Assembly: GCF_015832195.1 (NCBI RefSeq)
Contig: NC_052018.1
Coordinates: forward strand, 112,997,966 to 113,061,965
Direction: 5' to 3'
DNA: 64,000 bases
Origin: Motacilla alba alba
Taxonomy: Eukaryota > Chordata > Aves > Passeriformes > Motacillidae
Shown here: one piece after another, positions 35,301-45,715 of the stretch
Layout of the letters: each line of letters starts with the position of its first letter
How positions within the stretch are numbered: position 1 is the stretch's first letter
Position numbers and translations under genes: made by a program
The notes under the pieces: model-generated
Databases searched by the model: none
What the model was told of the DNA's origin: nothing
Seen by the model: only the letters and a program-made list of their open reading frames with translations

Positions 35301-37750
35301 CAGCTGATTGCTGCAGAGGTGAGGACTGTTCTGCTGTGTTTCCTGGGACATATTGTTTTCACCTGAGGCGAACTGCTGGCCCAGTTCACCTTCCCCAAAA
35401 TCTTTTTGCTAAGTCATGAGGGTGAAATCTTTAGTATTTGCATACGTTTATGTTTACTGCTCCTAAAGCTATAACTAGCCAATGTTGTCCTGTTGGAAGA
35501 AAATTAAACAGGACATCTGTAAGTTGTCCACAGCGAGTCAGCCTAAGAACTAGCTGGAAACTCAGAGGTTCTCGGATTCACTCCTTACCTATCCCTAGCA
35601 AGCCAAGTCACACTGACTGCTGAAGTCAGGAGGGACTCAGGGCAGAAACAAAGATGAAACTGTTGTCATCAGCTGTTGTGCTTACAAGTCCAAGTGTGTA
35701 AACAGAGCTGTACCACAACAGAATTCACCAAAGTTGGAATTAGTCTTGTTAAGGGGGCCTGGCCCAGACATTTGCAACTGTGTGGAGGGTTTCAGGACCT
35801 TCGCATGGCCTCACTTTGTATGACTTTAAACACCTTTTAGTGTGAAGAAGCCTTGCTGTTAAAAACTGACATTGTCAGTACCTCTGTTTCCTCACAGACC
35901 CGGGGTCCTGACATGGGTTCCTTTGCTGACTGCCCTTCTTCCAGTGAACAAGCCAGGTCAGGGAGTGACAGCGGAAGGGGAAGAAGTGTTTGGGAAAGAA
36001 CGAAGAGCAGCTTTTTCTAAAGAAACTATACTTCCACTAATTCTGAGATGCCACTGCTTGCCTGCACTTCATGCAGTTACCCAAACGTTTCAGGTCCCTA
36101 CATTTTGCTAAAACTGTTTTAGGAACAGCAATAATGAAGATAATAGGCCTAGTTTTGCCCTGGAATAAAATCTCCTTGCATAGGCAGGCAGCCATGACCT
36201 ATAGTCACGTAGAAGCCATTTTTGGGGAAAAGGAGATAAGAAATCATGGGAAAAGCCAGATAGAGTTATGGACCAGAATAACAATGTCAGTGCTTGCAGA
36301 CTCTGCCAGCTCTAGAGAGCTGAGGAGAAACCACACAGGGATTCCTAAGGAGAATCCAATACTGTTTTCTAGTGAGCAACTGATTATGTCTCATTGGAAT
36401 TAAAATACTTTTTTGTTACTACTTATATAATAACTTACTTAATTTACATACAGCCCAATGGCAAAAAGAAAAAAAAAAACAAATCAAAGGAAAAGAAAGC
36501 AATGAAAAGGACATGGAGCACTTCATTTGTGTACACATAAATACATCTATCTCCCATTCACTTAGAAACAAACACTTTGGAACCACAAACAAAAAACCCT
36601 CTTCACTAACCCCTGTCCATCTGACATTCGAGCCGATCCCCTCCATCTTTAATGGCTATAATTGCTGCTCCCATATCCTGTTAACTAGATCCCTTTAGCC
36701 CTGCCAGCAATACTGGCCTTGGTCCAGCTCACGTGCTTCTCATCCAGGTTCCTTTGTTATTTCCTTCCTGCACCTCCTTTGGCGTGATACGCCCACCCCA
36801 GCCCTGGCTGCAGCCTTGCTGCCCTTCGTGGATTTCTAAAGCCCTGCCTCTGCCCCCGTGCCCATGAGGAATTTCTAACTGGGGCTGCTTCAAAACACAA
36901 ACATCTGCTTAACGCAGCAGCACTTGCCTGGGCTACAGGAGCCCCTGAGGGCGCAGGTCTGCTCTGCTGACAGGCCGGCCCTGGAATCGCGTGTCATCCT
37001 TGCTGTTGTGTTCTCAGTCCCCCCTTTGCTTACTTTGGTAGGAGCACTGTGGCAGCTCTTGAAGGCAGGATGCATTTTTTAATCGCATCCTAGCAGTGGT
37101 GTTGGGGTGGGGGCTTTCATTCCAAGCTTGGATTTGTGCAGTGTATGTTACAGGATAATATAGCCTGAGATCTTGGCTACTGCATTACTGGCTCCAGTAG
37201 TTCATGGCAATGCAACGCCCTTTTTGTGACTAGCAGAACTATTTCAGATTTTCCTCCACTGTTTCCTCAGCTCACCCTGGATAACTTCTTATCTGTAGCT
37301 TGCTGCCCCTCCCAACACCAGCTCTCGGTGCCGGTGTCCCCTCGGAGCAGTCCCACACGTCCAAGCTCCACAGTTCACTGACAAAGTCCAAGAGGGCGGG
37401 GTGCAGGTGAACAGGGATGGGGAACCTGCTTCGCCTGTCAAGCTCAGCTACTTGTTTGGTTTTGTGGGCGTTTCACGTTTGCTTTTTTATCTTGACGCGG
37501 GGGAAAACATTTCTCTGAAATCCTGAGGAGACGGGGAAAGCTGAGACCGGGCACACGGTGACAGAAGGAGGGGAGCACAGGGAGGGCACCAGGGCAGCCC
37601 ATGGCAGCGGTTTGCAGACAGTCACGAGCTGTGAGAGGGCTGGCCAGGGGATGTGGGAAGAGGGAATCCCGCACTCCAGTGCGCTGAGATCCTCCAAGGC
37701 TCACTCCAAATAAACCTCAAGGAGTCCAACTGTAATTCTGAGACGAAAAC
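32363..37750. other. Intergenic DNA upstream of PLCB4
   Basis: No gene is seen. It contains a (TTTG)n microsatellite with a following T-run (about 34352-34391) and a CpG-richer patch at about 34467-34620 inside otherwise CpG-poor DNA. From about 36700 the DNA becomes gradually more GC-rich as it approaches the CpG island. Distal promoter elements of PLCB4 may lie here, but none can be named. Confidence 0.55.
34352..34391 (+). repeat. (TTTG)n microsatellite plus T-run
   Basis: About six TTTG units are followed by TTTTTC and a run of ten or more T. It is a simple repeat. Confidence 0.9.
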
Positions 37751-38193
37751 TGCGAGACTTTGGGAAGCCTCCAGCGGCCTCCGCAACCTCGCCTTTCTCC
37801 CTTCGGCAGCGTGGAGAGCAGCAGGCCTGGCGGGAGCCCGGGAGCACGCGGGGGAAGGGGGATTTCCTCCTCGCCCCTTTCCAATCCGCGTGGCGAACAG
37901 AGGCGCGCCGGCGCGGGCATCCTCCGGGGGCCGGCGTGCGGTACCTGCGGGTGCCGGCCAGCGCCGCGGAGCCTCCGCGCCCGGGGCCGTGCGGGCGGAG
38001 CTCCGCGCCCGCGGCCCCGCCGCCCACTTGCCATGCGCTGCCCGCAGCCCTGCGCGGCGGCGGGGGGAGCCGGCGGCGGCCCGGCCCGGCCCGGCCCGGC
38101 CAGCGCAGGCGGCGGCCGCCCTGGGGTTTCCCCCGTCCCTGCCGCGTCTCTCGGCGCTGCGGGGGTTGAGGCGGGCGCGGCGGCGGAGGAGGA

Positions 38194-38223
38194 GGGAGGG
38201 GAAGGGAAAGGAAGGGAGGGGGG
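38194..38223 (+). promoter_or_regulatory. G-quadruplex-forming polypurine tract
   Basis: Runs of three or more G separated by 1 to 7 bases on the + strand (GGGAGGGGAAGGG, then AAAGGAAGGG and AGGGGGG) fit the G3+N1-7 rule. The tract lies about 120-150 bases upstream of the proposed exon 1 donor, in the core promoter or 5' UTR. Confidence 0.6.
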
Positions 38224-38245
38224 AAGGAGGAGCCGCCGCCGCTGT

Positions 38246-38254
38246 GGGGCGGGC
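38246..38254 (+). promoter_or_regulatory. GC box (Sp/KLF site)
   Basis: GGGGCGGGC is an exact Sp1-type GC box within the CpG island, overlapping a second GGGCGGG. It is a plausible core promoter element. Confidence 0.5.
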
Positions 38255-38343
38255 GGGTCGCACACACACTCAGGCACACACAGGCACTGGCACGGCGTGA
38301 GGAGGAGGAAGAGGAGGAGGAGGAAGCTGCCTCGGCGCTTGAG
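38255..38343 (+). other. PLCB4: Proposed PLCB4 non-coding exon 1 (5' end unknown)
   Basis: The 3' boundary is a strong donor, GAG|GTGAGG, after 38343. The segment before it is rich in GAG triplets and has no ATG with a useful frame, as expected of a 5' UTR exon. The given start is nominal: transcription could begin anywhere in the island from about 38000. PLCB4 is known to have non-coding 5' exons and a distant first coding exon. Its coding start (Met-Ala-Lys-Pro...) was looked for and not found in the window. Confidence 0.5.
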
Positions 38344-38513
38344 GTGAGGGCGGCGGGAGCGGCCACCATTGAGGCGGGGGGGACGGGGGGCGGCCGCGGC
38401 TCTGTCCGAGGCTTCGCGCCCTTGGCGGGGAGCGGCGCTGCCCGAGCCCCCCCCCCCCGCGCCGGGCCGTAACCTTGGGCTCCCCCGGCCGCGAGGGAGG
38501 GGCGCGAGCGCGT

Positions 38514-39100
38514 GGGCTGCCGCGAGCGCGTGGGGCCGGCGCGAGCGTGAGGGGCTGCCAGAGACCTGAGGGGCTGCCACAAACCTGTGGGGCTGCCAGA
38601 GACCTGAGGGGCTGCCACAAACCTGTGGGGCTGCCGCCTGCGAGGGTCTGTCGCCGTGTGGGTCCCTCACGCCCGTGTGGGGCTGCCACAAACCTGTGGG
38701 GCTGTCACCTGCGAGGGTCTGTCGCCGTGTGGGTCCCTCACGCCCGTGTGGGGCTGCCACCTGCGAGGGTCTGTCGCCGTGTGGGTCCCTCACACCCGTG
38801 TGGGGCTGCTACAAACCTGTGGGGCTGCCACCTGCGAGGGTCTGTCGCCGTGTGGGTCCCTCACGCCCGTGTGGGGCTGTCGGACATGTGGGGCTGTCAC
38901 CTGCGAGGGTCTGTCACCGTGTGAGTCCCTCACACCCGTGTGGGGCTGCCACAAACCTGTGGGGCTGTCACCTGTGAGGGTCTGTCACCGTGTGAGTCCC
39001 TCACACCCGTGTGGGGCTGCCACAAACCTGTGGGGCTGCCGCCTGCGACGGTCTGTCGCCGTGTGGGTCCCTCACGCTCGTGTGGGGCTGTCGCGCCTGT
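38514..39100 (+). repeat. Composite GC-rich minisatellite in PLCB4 intron 1
   Basis: Begins with 18-19-base modules: diverged at 38514 and 38532, then alternating GGGGCTGCCAGAGACCTGA and GGGGCTGCCACAAACCTGT at 38551, 38570, 38589 and 38608. Next come seven copies of a 52-base module that starts GGGGCTG and contains CGAGGGTCTGTCGCC. Most are preceded by one 19-base module, giving 71-base composite units. The module landmark falls at 38641, 38712, 38764, 38835, 38904, 38975 and 39046, so spacings are 71, 52, 71, 69, 71 and 71. Copies 1-6 each carry CACGCCC or CACACCC, a KLF/Sp-type box; copy 7 has CACGCTC. Copies 5 and 6 show CpG-to-CpA/TpG changes. All plus-strand frames stay open for long stretches, but spacings that are not multiples of three argue against a protein repeat. 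Confidence 0.95.
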
Positions 39101-39290
39101 GGGTCCATGGTACGTGGGTGTGTGTCACATAGGTGTGTCTGCGTGCCATGGACGCCTGTGTGCGACACGCATGCAGGGCTGTGCACACACGCGTGTGTCT
39201 GCGTGCCAGGTTCAGCGTGTCCGCGCACACGCGTGTCCGTGTGGGTCCCTCCGTGTGTGGGGCCCTCCGTGTGTGCGCCTGGCGGCTGGA
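39101..39290. repeat. GTG/CAC-rich stretch with Z-DNA character
   Basis: Alternating purine-pyrimidine runs include 39180-39198 and about 39222-39236, with a perfect 14-base palindrome ACACACGCGTGTGT at 39185-39198 and a 10-base one at 39227-39236. The phrase GTGTCTGCGTGCCA occurs twice, so this is also a decayed local duplication. CG/CA alternation favours left-handed Z-DNA under negative supercoiling, as found behind promoters. Confidence 0.75.
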
Positions 39291-39401
39291 GTCCTCCCCT
39301 CATCCTCGCTGCTGTAGTTTCTGAGTGTATCCGGATTTTGTCAGTGCTGGGCGGTGTGACAAATGTTTCTGTGTAGTTAAGTATAACTTTCTCGCAGTGG
39401 G

Positions 39402-39476
39402 TTTTTTTTCCTTTCCTTTTTTCCCTTTTTTTGTTTCCTTTTTTCCCCTTTTTTTTTTTTTTGTCCCCCCCCGCAG
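39402..39476 (+). repeat. Long pyrimidine tract ending in a splice-acceptor-like CAG
   Basis: About 75 bases of almost pure T and C, ending CCCCCCCCGCAG at 39476. It would make a strong 3' splice acceptor, but no clear donor follows: GCAAG|GTGCAA at 39615/39616 is possible, and AAAG|GTCTCT at 39521 is weak. It can equally be low-complexity DNA able to form a triplex. Confidence 0.7.
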
Positions 39477-42400
39477 GCTTACCTTTGAAGATTGTTTGTT
39501 TTCTTTTGTATATATCCAAAGGTCTCTGGGGATACAAGTGCTCCTGTTGCCTCTGTCTGTGTGGTTGTAATTTACAAGACATTTGTAAATCTCACACTGG
39601 TGGTTTTCAAAGCAAGGTGCAAAAGCAATGTTTCCATTTCCATTCCATAGCCATTCCAAGGCTGTGCACTGTATTCCATGCACGACTTTGAATTATGTGC
39701 AGTCAGACACCTGTTACTTAATCCTGTTTATCCTTTCCAGTTACAGTTATCCAGCCTGGTCTTCTTTTTTTTTTTAAATATCTCAAAATAAAGTACAAAT
39801 ATTCTTTTATGCCAGCATCTAGTAGAAACCCAGGGATCTAATGCATTTGTGAGCTATTTAATGTGTGTTTGTTAGGTAATGCTTTCCCAAAGGGGGATGA
39901 TTTTAGAAAGCTATAGAATAATCATTATCTCAGGGGGAGTTTATATAATGTTAAAGTGTCCATGGGGATGCATCTGTAGGAAAGGTGGATTTGACACAAA
40001 GTCTTACACAGTACAAATCTTCAGTAAAGTGCGCACCATCCTCTGTTAATGCATTCATAATGTTTGTGTTTCTCAGACTGGGCTTGCTGTTGCACCGTGG
40101 AGTTTTCAGTTTAATGACTGGTGTTAACGAGGGTCCCGGGGAAAACGTCGCGTTTCGGATCCCGTGAGGGGATGGAGCAGGTTCTTCCATAACACCTTTG
40201 TGTGCAGGGCTGTGTTCTGGAGTTTACCTGAGCAGTGTTAGCCAGCTGATGCTACTCACTCCAGGTCAGTTTCCTTCCAGCTTCTGGAAGTGTTATGGCC
40301 ACAGTACTTGCAGGCTTTCACCAGATCAAGGGTACCCAACAGTGTCACGTACTACAAAATAATTACTGTTATACGCAGCCGAGCAGTTCTGTATGATGCA
40401 GAGACAGTTCCTAAATGCGAGTTGGGAACAGATTTATTCCTCCCTGCAACTGGTAACTTGGTGAAGTAGTTAAATTACAGAGCTCTAGGATGAGAGTTCT
40501 CTTCCGCAGCCACTAATACCAGTGCCTTCACGTGTCGGTTTTGATTCGTCTCTTGATGATATCGCTAAAAGCCAGGTATTGATAGGAAAGTCAAACCCCT
40601 GGTGAAAATATGACTGCGTGGCTGTCAAAATAAAATGGGAGGATCTGACTTGATTGCTGGCTGTGGATATGCACTTGGGAGAGTAACAATGCCTTTTATT
40701 TTAAAGACGTGCACCCACGCACAGGAGCTTTGCTCTAAAATAGCGTTTTCTGTCATGAATTTATGCATAACCTACACTCCCTGCTTTTTCTTAGAATGCA
40801 GGGAAGACAGAGCCTTGAAGGGGAAGAGAGAAAGACCAAAAGGGGCAGGAAAGAGAGGTCATTTGAATTTCCCTTACTGACAGAGGAAATCCTTCTCTGT
40901 TATGTTTCACACAAAATATTGTGTTGTTTTCACCTTTTCAAAAACAATGGCGAGTTGTTTGGGCTTGACATACACTGCTGACTTCTGTTGCAGACTTTGG
41001 GCATTTGTTCCTGTAATATCTGGCTGTGATGGTGAGCTTGGGGCTGTGCTGGAAGTCTGTCAAGTATTTGTTACAGCTGTGCAGGAACCGATGGCTTCAT
41101 TTTCACCAGGCTTAGGTACACTGTGTTGAAAGCTTGTAGGGATATAAGTTTTGTGCTTACCGAGATGACTTGTTTCGTATTTCTGTTTCATTTTTTATCT
41201 TGTCATTTTTGTGGGTTTTTCGAATTGTTCAGTGGTTTGCTTTCCCTGGTGGTTCTAACAGCTCAATTGCTACTCCTTCCTCTTCGTAATTTGCCAGAGA
41301 CTGAAGTCTGAAACTGCTGTTTTAATATTTTCCTTAAAATTGAATTAATCCCTTTTCTAGAGGAAAGGGAGGAAGGGAAAGAGGAGTACTTATGAGAATT
41401 TTAGAAATGAGAACCAAAACTTAATGCAGGCGTCTTACCTTAGAGAGACTACTTACAAAAATTGTACCTCATTGATTTCGGGGAAGGCTGGTTTCCTCTG
41501 TAGTTTCAATCATCTGTCCCATTAGATTTTGGGAAGTGTTGTAAATTGGTTTAGAAGTGAAATTTTCCAAGTCATAAAACCTCCGGTTGGTTGTTAGTGG
41601 AAATCATTACGAAGGGTTGCATAAGCATTATTTGTAGGATGGCTAATCAGCAGCCTGGGCTTAGTTCCATTCTCTAATAAATAGATGCATTGTGCTACTT
41701 CAAAAATTGCAAAATTGATGGCTTGAGTACATTTACTAATTTTGCAAGATATGTAATGCATCTGGTTTGGGGAAGACTCTTTGATGTCTGGAGAAGTTGC
41801 ACACAGTGGAGGTGTTTATGATCCAGCCCTCAAAAGTTTTTTGATTATACTATTTTGGACATCTTATTCTTATGAAAGATTCATGCGTAGCACCACATCA
41901 AAATTACCTATGTGCACGCATCAAAGGCTCAGATGAGTTTTATTCGGCAGGACTTTCTGGGAGCAGGTTTTGTGGTCCTCTTGCTTCGGCAGAAAAGGAA
42001 TGTGCTTTTTGGACTTTGTATTCCAAGAGCTGACCTGTAGAGGGTTAGAATATATGGGATATTAGCGGTATGAATACCAAAGGTACTGTGCCATCCTGCT
42101 TTGCTTATGTCTTGCCCTGTGAACACTGAATTATAAAAATCTGTCTTGCTGGTCCTCACCCATCTTATGGTGGTAGTGCTTTCTGGAAGTTTAAAGATGG
42201 CTGAAGTGGCTTGTGGAACTGTGGAAGAGGACAGGTTCCCAGCCATTCTGCAATGAATTCATTAGCCTAGTAGTAAGTTCCTTGTTCCAGAAGGACATGC
42301 TGAAGTATCCGAGTGCCTTGAATAGGGTGCCACAAGATGGGGAGCAGCATCAGAACAACCCTTCCGCTGCTGTCTTTGGGGTGCTGATGCCGGGAATCTG

Positions 42401-45289
42401 CAGCTTTCAGGGCAAGAGGCTCCCAGGCAGCTTCTGCGAGTCACAGAAATAGATGGTGCAGCTCAGCTGTGGCTGTGAGGGCTGCACCATCTCCAGCAGG
42501 CTTCTGGGTGATGGGCTGCTGATGTCTTCCCTGCAGGGATCTGGGAGGGAGAGCAATACTTGCATCCCCTCCTTGTGAGGACCAGCATCAGCTTGTGTGA
42601 GGTAGTGAGTGCTCTGGTCAGTTTGCCTTACAAGTCATTCTACATGCCAGCCACTGAAAGAAGTACTTGTACCTGTGCAACAGCAAAAGAATCTTGAGTT
42701 TTGGAGAAGAATGAGACAAAACCTTCATCTTCCTCTCCTCTGAAGAGCCTCCTAGCCTAATACGAAGTCATGTATCCTGTTTTCCTTGTTTCTAGCTTTG
42801 GATAAATGGTATTTGTGAATGATTATAATGTTTTGTTTCATGTTTAGAGTTCTTAGAGGCACTAGTCAGTCTTCCTGTGGGAGAGAGCCTGTTCCTGGGG
42901 AGCAGCGCAGTGTCACTGAAAGGTTAGGTTAACGTGGTGCATCTGCTCGTGAAAAGGGTACAAGGTATCCAGCTTTTAAGGCCACTTGCCTTTTGCTCTG
43001 TGTAGGTTTCTGTGGCAGATGGGGATCTCCCTGTGGTCTGTTCTCCATTGCCAGTCAGTGTTGTTAAGCTCGGTTGTGATCCTGTCCCGCCTGTGGCTCG
43101 TAGCTGATCATGGGACAGACAGACCATGGGTACAGCGTGGAGCATCCCTTGTCCTCCCCTGTTTCATGACCACCTTGCAGATCCAAAATCTGACTTTATG
43201 CAACTGCTCCAAGCTGCCTGATAAAAAAATCTGTTCTGTACCCCATGCTCCTAATTCCTCATGGTTAGTCTCTCACCTTTCTGTATGCAGTAGCCAGGGA
43301 CCAAAGTGCAGGTTAAGAAGTTGGTTGGCAGCTGTTGTACATCCAAAATTAGGGCCTTGCTTTCCATTTTATATGGGATGTATAATTGTACCATCATGAG
43401 GCCCTGCTCCTGGAGAGCTGAGAGTCCCTTGTTTGAACTTTCCTCAGAATGAGAGCCCGTTCTTTCTCCAGTAACAATAACTGGGAGCTTTGGCAAATGA
43501 GGTGAGGCAGCCTGTTTGGAATGTGCTCCATTGTAAGGGCTGTTTGCACACTGGTTGAAATTGGTGTTGCTGAAATAACAAAGTGTCTTTGCCCTCTCGA
43601 TTCTGAAGAAACTGGTTCTGTTCAGTTGACTTTGGGGCTCTCAAATTGTAACTTCCTTTGTGAGCCAACCTTGCAACCTAGAAGACCTTGAGCAGGTGTG
43701 TAACATTACAGAAGCTGGATTCAAAAGGGACTGTTCACATTAAACCCTCTACGTTGTACCTTCTCAGACCATTTACTTGAAAAGTCTTAATCTAGTCTTG
43801 GTGTTTGTATCCTGTTGTTTTTATGTGCAGCACCATCTGACATTATGAAGATAAAAAATTTACAAATGTCATAGAGCTGTCGAATAGTTACACAGAAGTA
43901 ATTTATGTCGGTAGTTGGTCTAGCAATATGCCAGCCAAGAGGGAATATATGTTCAGCCACAGAAATTTTGGGTGCACTTTAGTAAGGAAGAAGTGGGGAT
44001 GAAAAAAGTATTGAAGAGCAGGCTCTTTATTCTTGAAGTTACGGATAAATTTCCCTTTCTAACAATTTCGGCATTCAGCCTGAGCACGCACATTCCTGCA
44101 GACTGGAGTAATCAGCCAGGAGGTCAGTGACTAATAAAAGGGGCAAAAGAGAAGAAGGACTTGAAAGGTTAATAAGGAGCATCTCTTGGATTCCAGTGAT
44201 CTAGAGTGTCCATGATCCTGTGAACACTGGTGATGTGGAAAATAACGAGTAATAAGGGAGTTCTCTGGGATGTAAGCTGTGGTCTTGAATGAGATAGGTC
44301 GGATGAAAGAACTTCTCATACCAAAGTGGCATTTTTTCCCTCCTTGATCTTGTAGGTCATTCCAAAACTCTACGGGTTTTTCTGCTCCCGTTTTTCTACT
44401 CCTTGAACATATTTATTTCCCATACCTAAAATTGCCATGTCTCCCACATTTGCCCCTTGGTTTTCTTTTCTGGGGATGTCCGCTGACGATGCTGCTGCAT
44501 GTGCTGTACTTGCTGCACGTACAGATGCTCTGGACTCTCCTCTGAGCCGAGGCTGCGTGCTGGATCCAGGGTGCTTGACTCCATCTCTGCCATCCGACTG
44601 CTGCTGCCACTGCTGGAAGGAAGCAGAGGGAAGAAGGGGATCGATAGCTGCAGTGAGAGCCTGTTTGTTTTGAAATACACAAGTTAGGAGAATTCCTACA
44701 GAATTCTTCTTGGTGAAGTGTTTGTTGAAATGGAATATGAATGCCTTATTGGGAATAGGAAATTGAGCCATGGAGTGGTTTCTTTGGCAAGGCTAACGTG
44801 ATCTGTTAAACCCAGCAGAATTGGTGTAATTTTTTCTATGAAGGACCATGGTCATGGAAAGAAAAGCATTTCTGAAGAAGGCAGGGAGAGAGGCTGATGA
44901 ATTCTCTGTAGGTTTGTTCGCAGAGGTGAGAAGGAAGCTCAGATGTGTTCAAGGAGAGGTTGGGTAGCATGGTGGGGTGACTGCAAGGCAAGGCAGAGGC
45001 TGTTGGATGATTTGATTTTACTACTTGTTTTTCAGATATAGTTCTTGAGGATTAGTGCAGATTAATTGGGTGCTCTGGTGGATTTGGAGAGCTGTGCTGC
45101 GTGTCTGACATCAGCAAAGAAGAGACAGTAATTATTGCTTTCTGGTCTTTCAGCCTGTGTTATTTGTGTACTGCTCCCCTAGCTCAGAACAGTGGTCACA
45201 CAGTAGATGACAAGGGAAGATGGAATGTGCTTGCAGGTATATCAGAGCAGATTGCAAATGAGGCGCTGCAGTCTGCCATGGGAGCCGTG
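39477..45289 (+). other. PLCB4: PLCB4 intron 1, segment 1
   Basis: AT-rich intronic DNA following the repeat cluster. No coding exon, RNA gene or recognised transposon is seen. Short AT-rich and T-rich simple stretches occur (for example about 39770-39780). Open frames here are short and overlap others on the opposite strand. The intron assignment depends on the PLCB4 promoter call. Confidence 0.55.
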
Positions 45290-45715
45290 AGTTGCAGGTA
45301 ACGCGGGTCCTTTGGCACCCCTGCTTGGCTTGTCGTTCTCACCCGGGAGATCTCCTGTATCCGTGGATGCTGCAGGTGCGGCGGAGCTCTCGGAAATTCC
45401 CCTCAGCGTGTCTGCCATCCCTCACATGATGCGCTTATCTGCTTTGATTGGAGAATCCCCGGCCTGGAGGAGAAGGTGGGGGCTTCGCGGGGCGGGGAGC
45501 GCTGTGACCTGGGAGAACAACGGAGGGCTCAAATAGGGCGGCCCGGGCGGGAGAGGCTCAGCTGCGGCTCGGTGTCCCGGGCTGCTGCCGGTGCCGCGTT
45601 CCCGCAGGCACGGCAGCTGCGGCTCGGGGACCCTGGCGGCCTCCTCTGCTCGGTCTGGGGCTGCCAGGAGCAGCCCCCGCTGTGCATCTGCGTTTGCCCG
45701 GGGGAAGGTTCTCCA
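45290..45715 (+). promoter_or_regulatory. Second CpG-rich block, possible alternative PLCB4 promoter
   Basis: About 430 bases rich in GC and CpG, isolated in AT-rich intron. It contains a GC box, GGGGCGGGGAG (about 45489-45499), an A/T-rich CAAATAGG element 30-40 bases further on, then GGGCGGCCCGGGCGGGAG. Possible donors are AGAAG|GTGGGG (about 45475) and GGGAAG|GTTCTC (about 45709). Small internal CpG islands of this kind often mark alternative first exons, and PLCB4 is known to use several 5' ends. It could also be unmethylated enhancer DNA or a GC-rich fossil. Confidence 0.4.

Larger units (their letters stand above)
37780..38560 (+). promoter_or_regulatory. PLCB4: CpG island, likely PLCB4 promoter
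   Basis: Very GC-rich with dense CpG, in sharp contrast to both flanks. Contents in order: NotI-like GC clusters, a GGCCC pentanucleotide run (about 38079-38102), a polypurine tract (about 38187-38230) able to form a G-quadruplex, a GC box GGGGCGGGC at 38246-38254, a short CACA run, a GAG-repeat, and a splice donor at 38343/38344. No TATA box is seen, which is typical of CpG-island promoters with dispersed starts. The PLCB4 assignment rests on synteny: in vertebrates PLCB4 follows PLCB1 head-to-tail, and PLCB1 ends at about 4 kb here. PLCB4 encodes the Gq-coupled phospholipase C beta-4 of retina and cerebellum. Long open frames across the island on both strands result from its base composition. 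Confidence 0.75.

Noticed and set aside
37622..38793. Very long open frames (up to 358 codons) on both strands over the CpG island
   Set aside because: Stop codons are AT-rich, so GC-rich islands give long frames on all strands by composition. The products are Ala/Arg/Pro/Gly-rich with no domain.
38475..39317. Open frames of 100-158 codons through the minisatellite, looking like a repeat protein
   Set aside because: Unit lengths of 71, 69 and 52 bases are not multiples of three, so the frame rotates from copy to copy. Several frames are open together, which signals a stop-poor repeat and not a gene.
45101..45301. 66-codon open frame running to a GTAACG donor as a PLCB4 alternative coding exon
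   Set aside because: It lacks an ATG start and any acceptor or family similarity. The following donor is weak.
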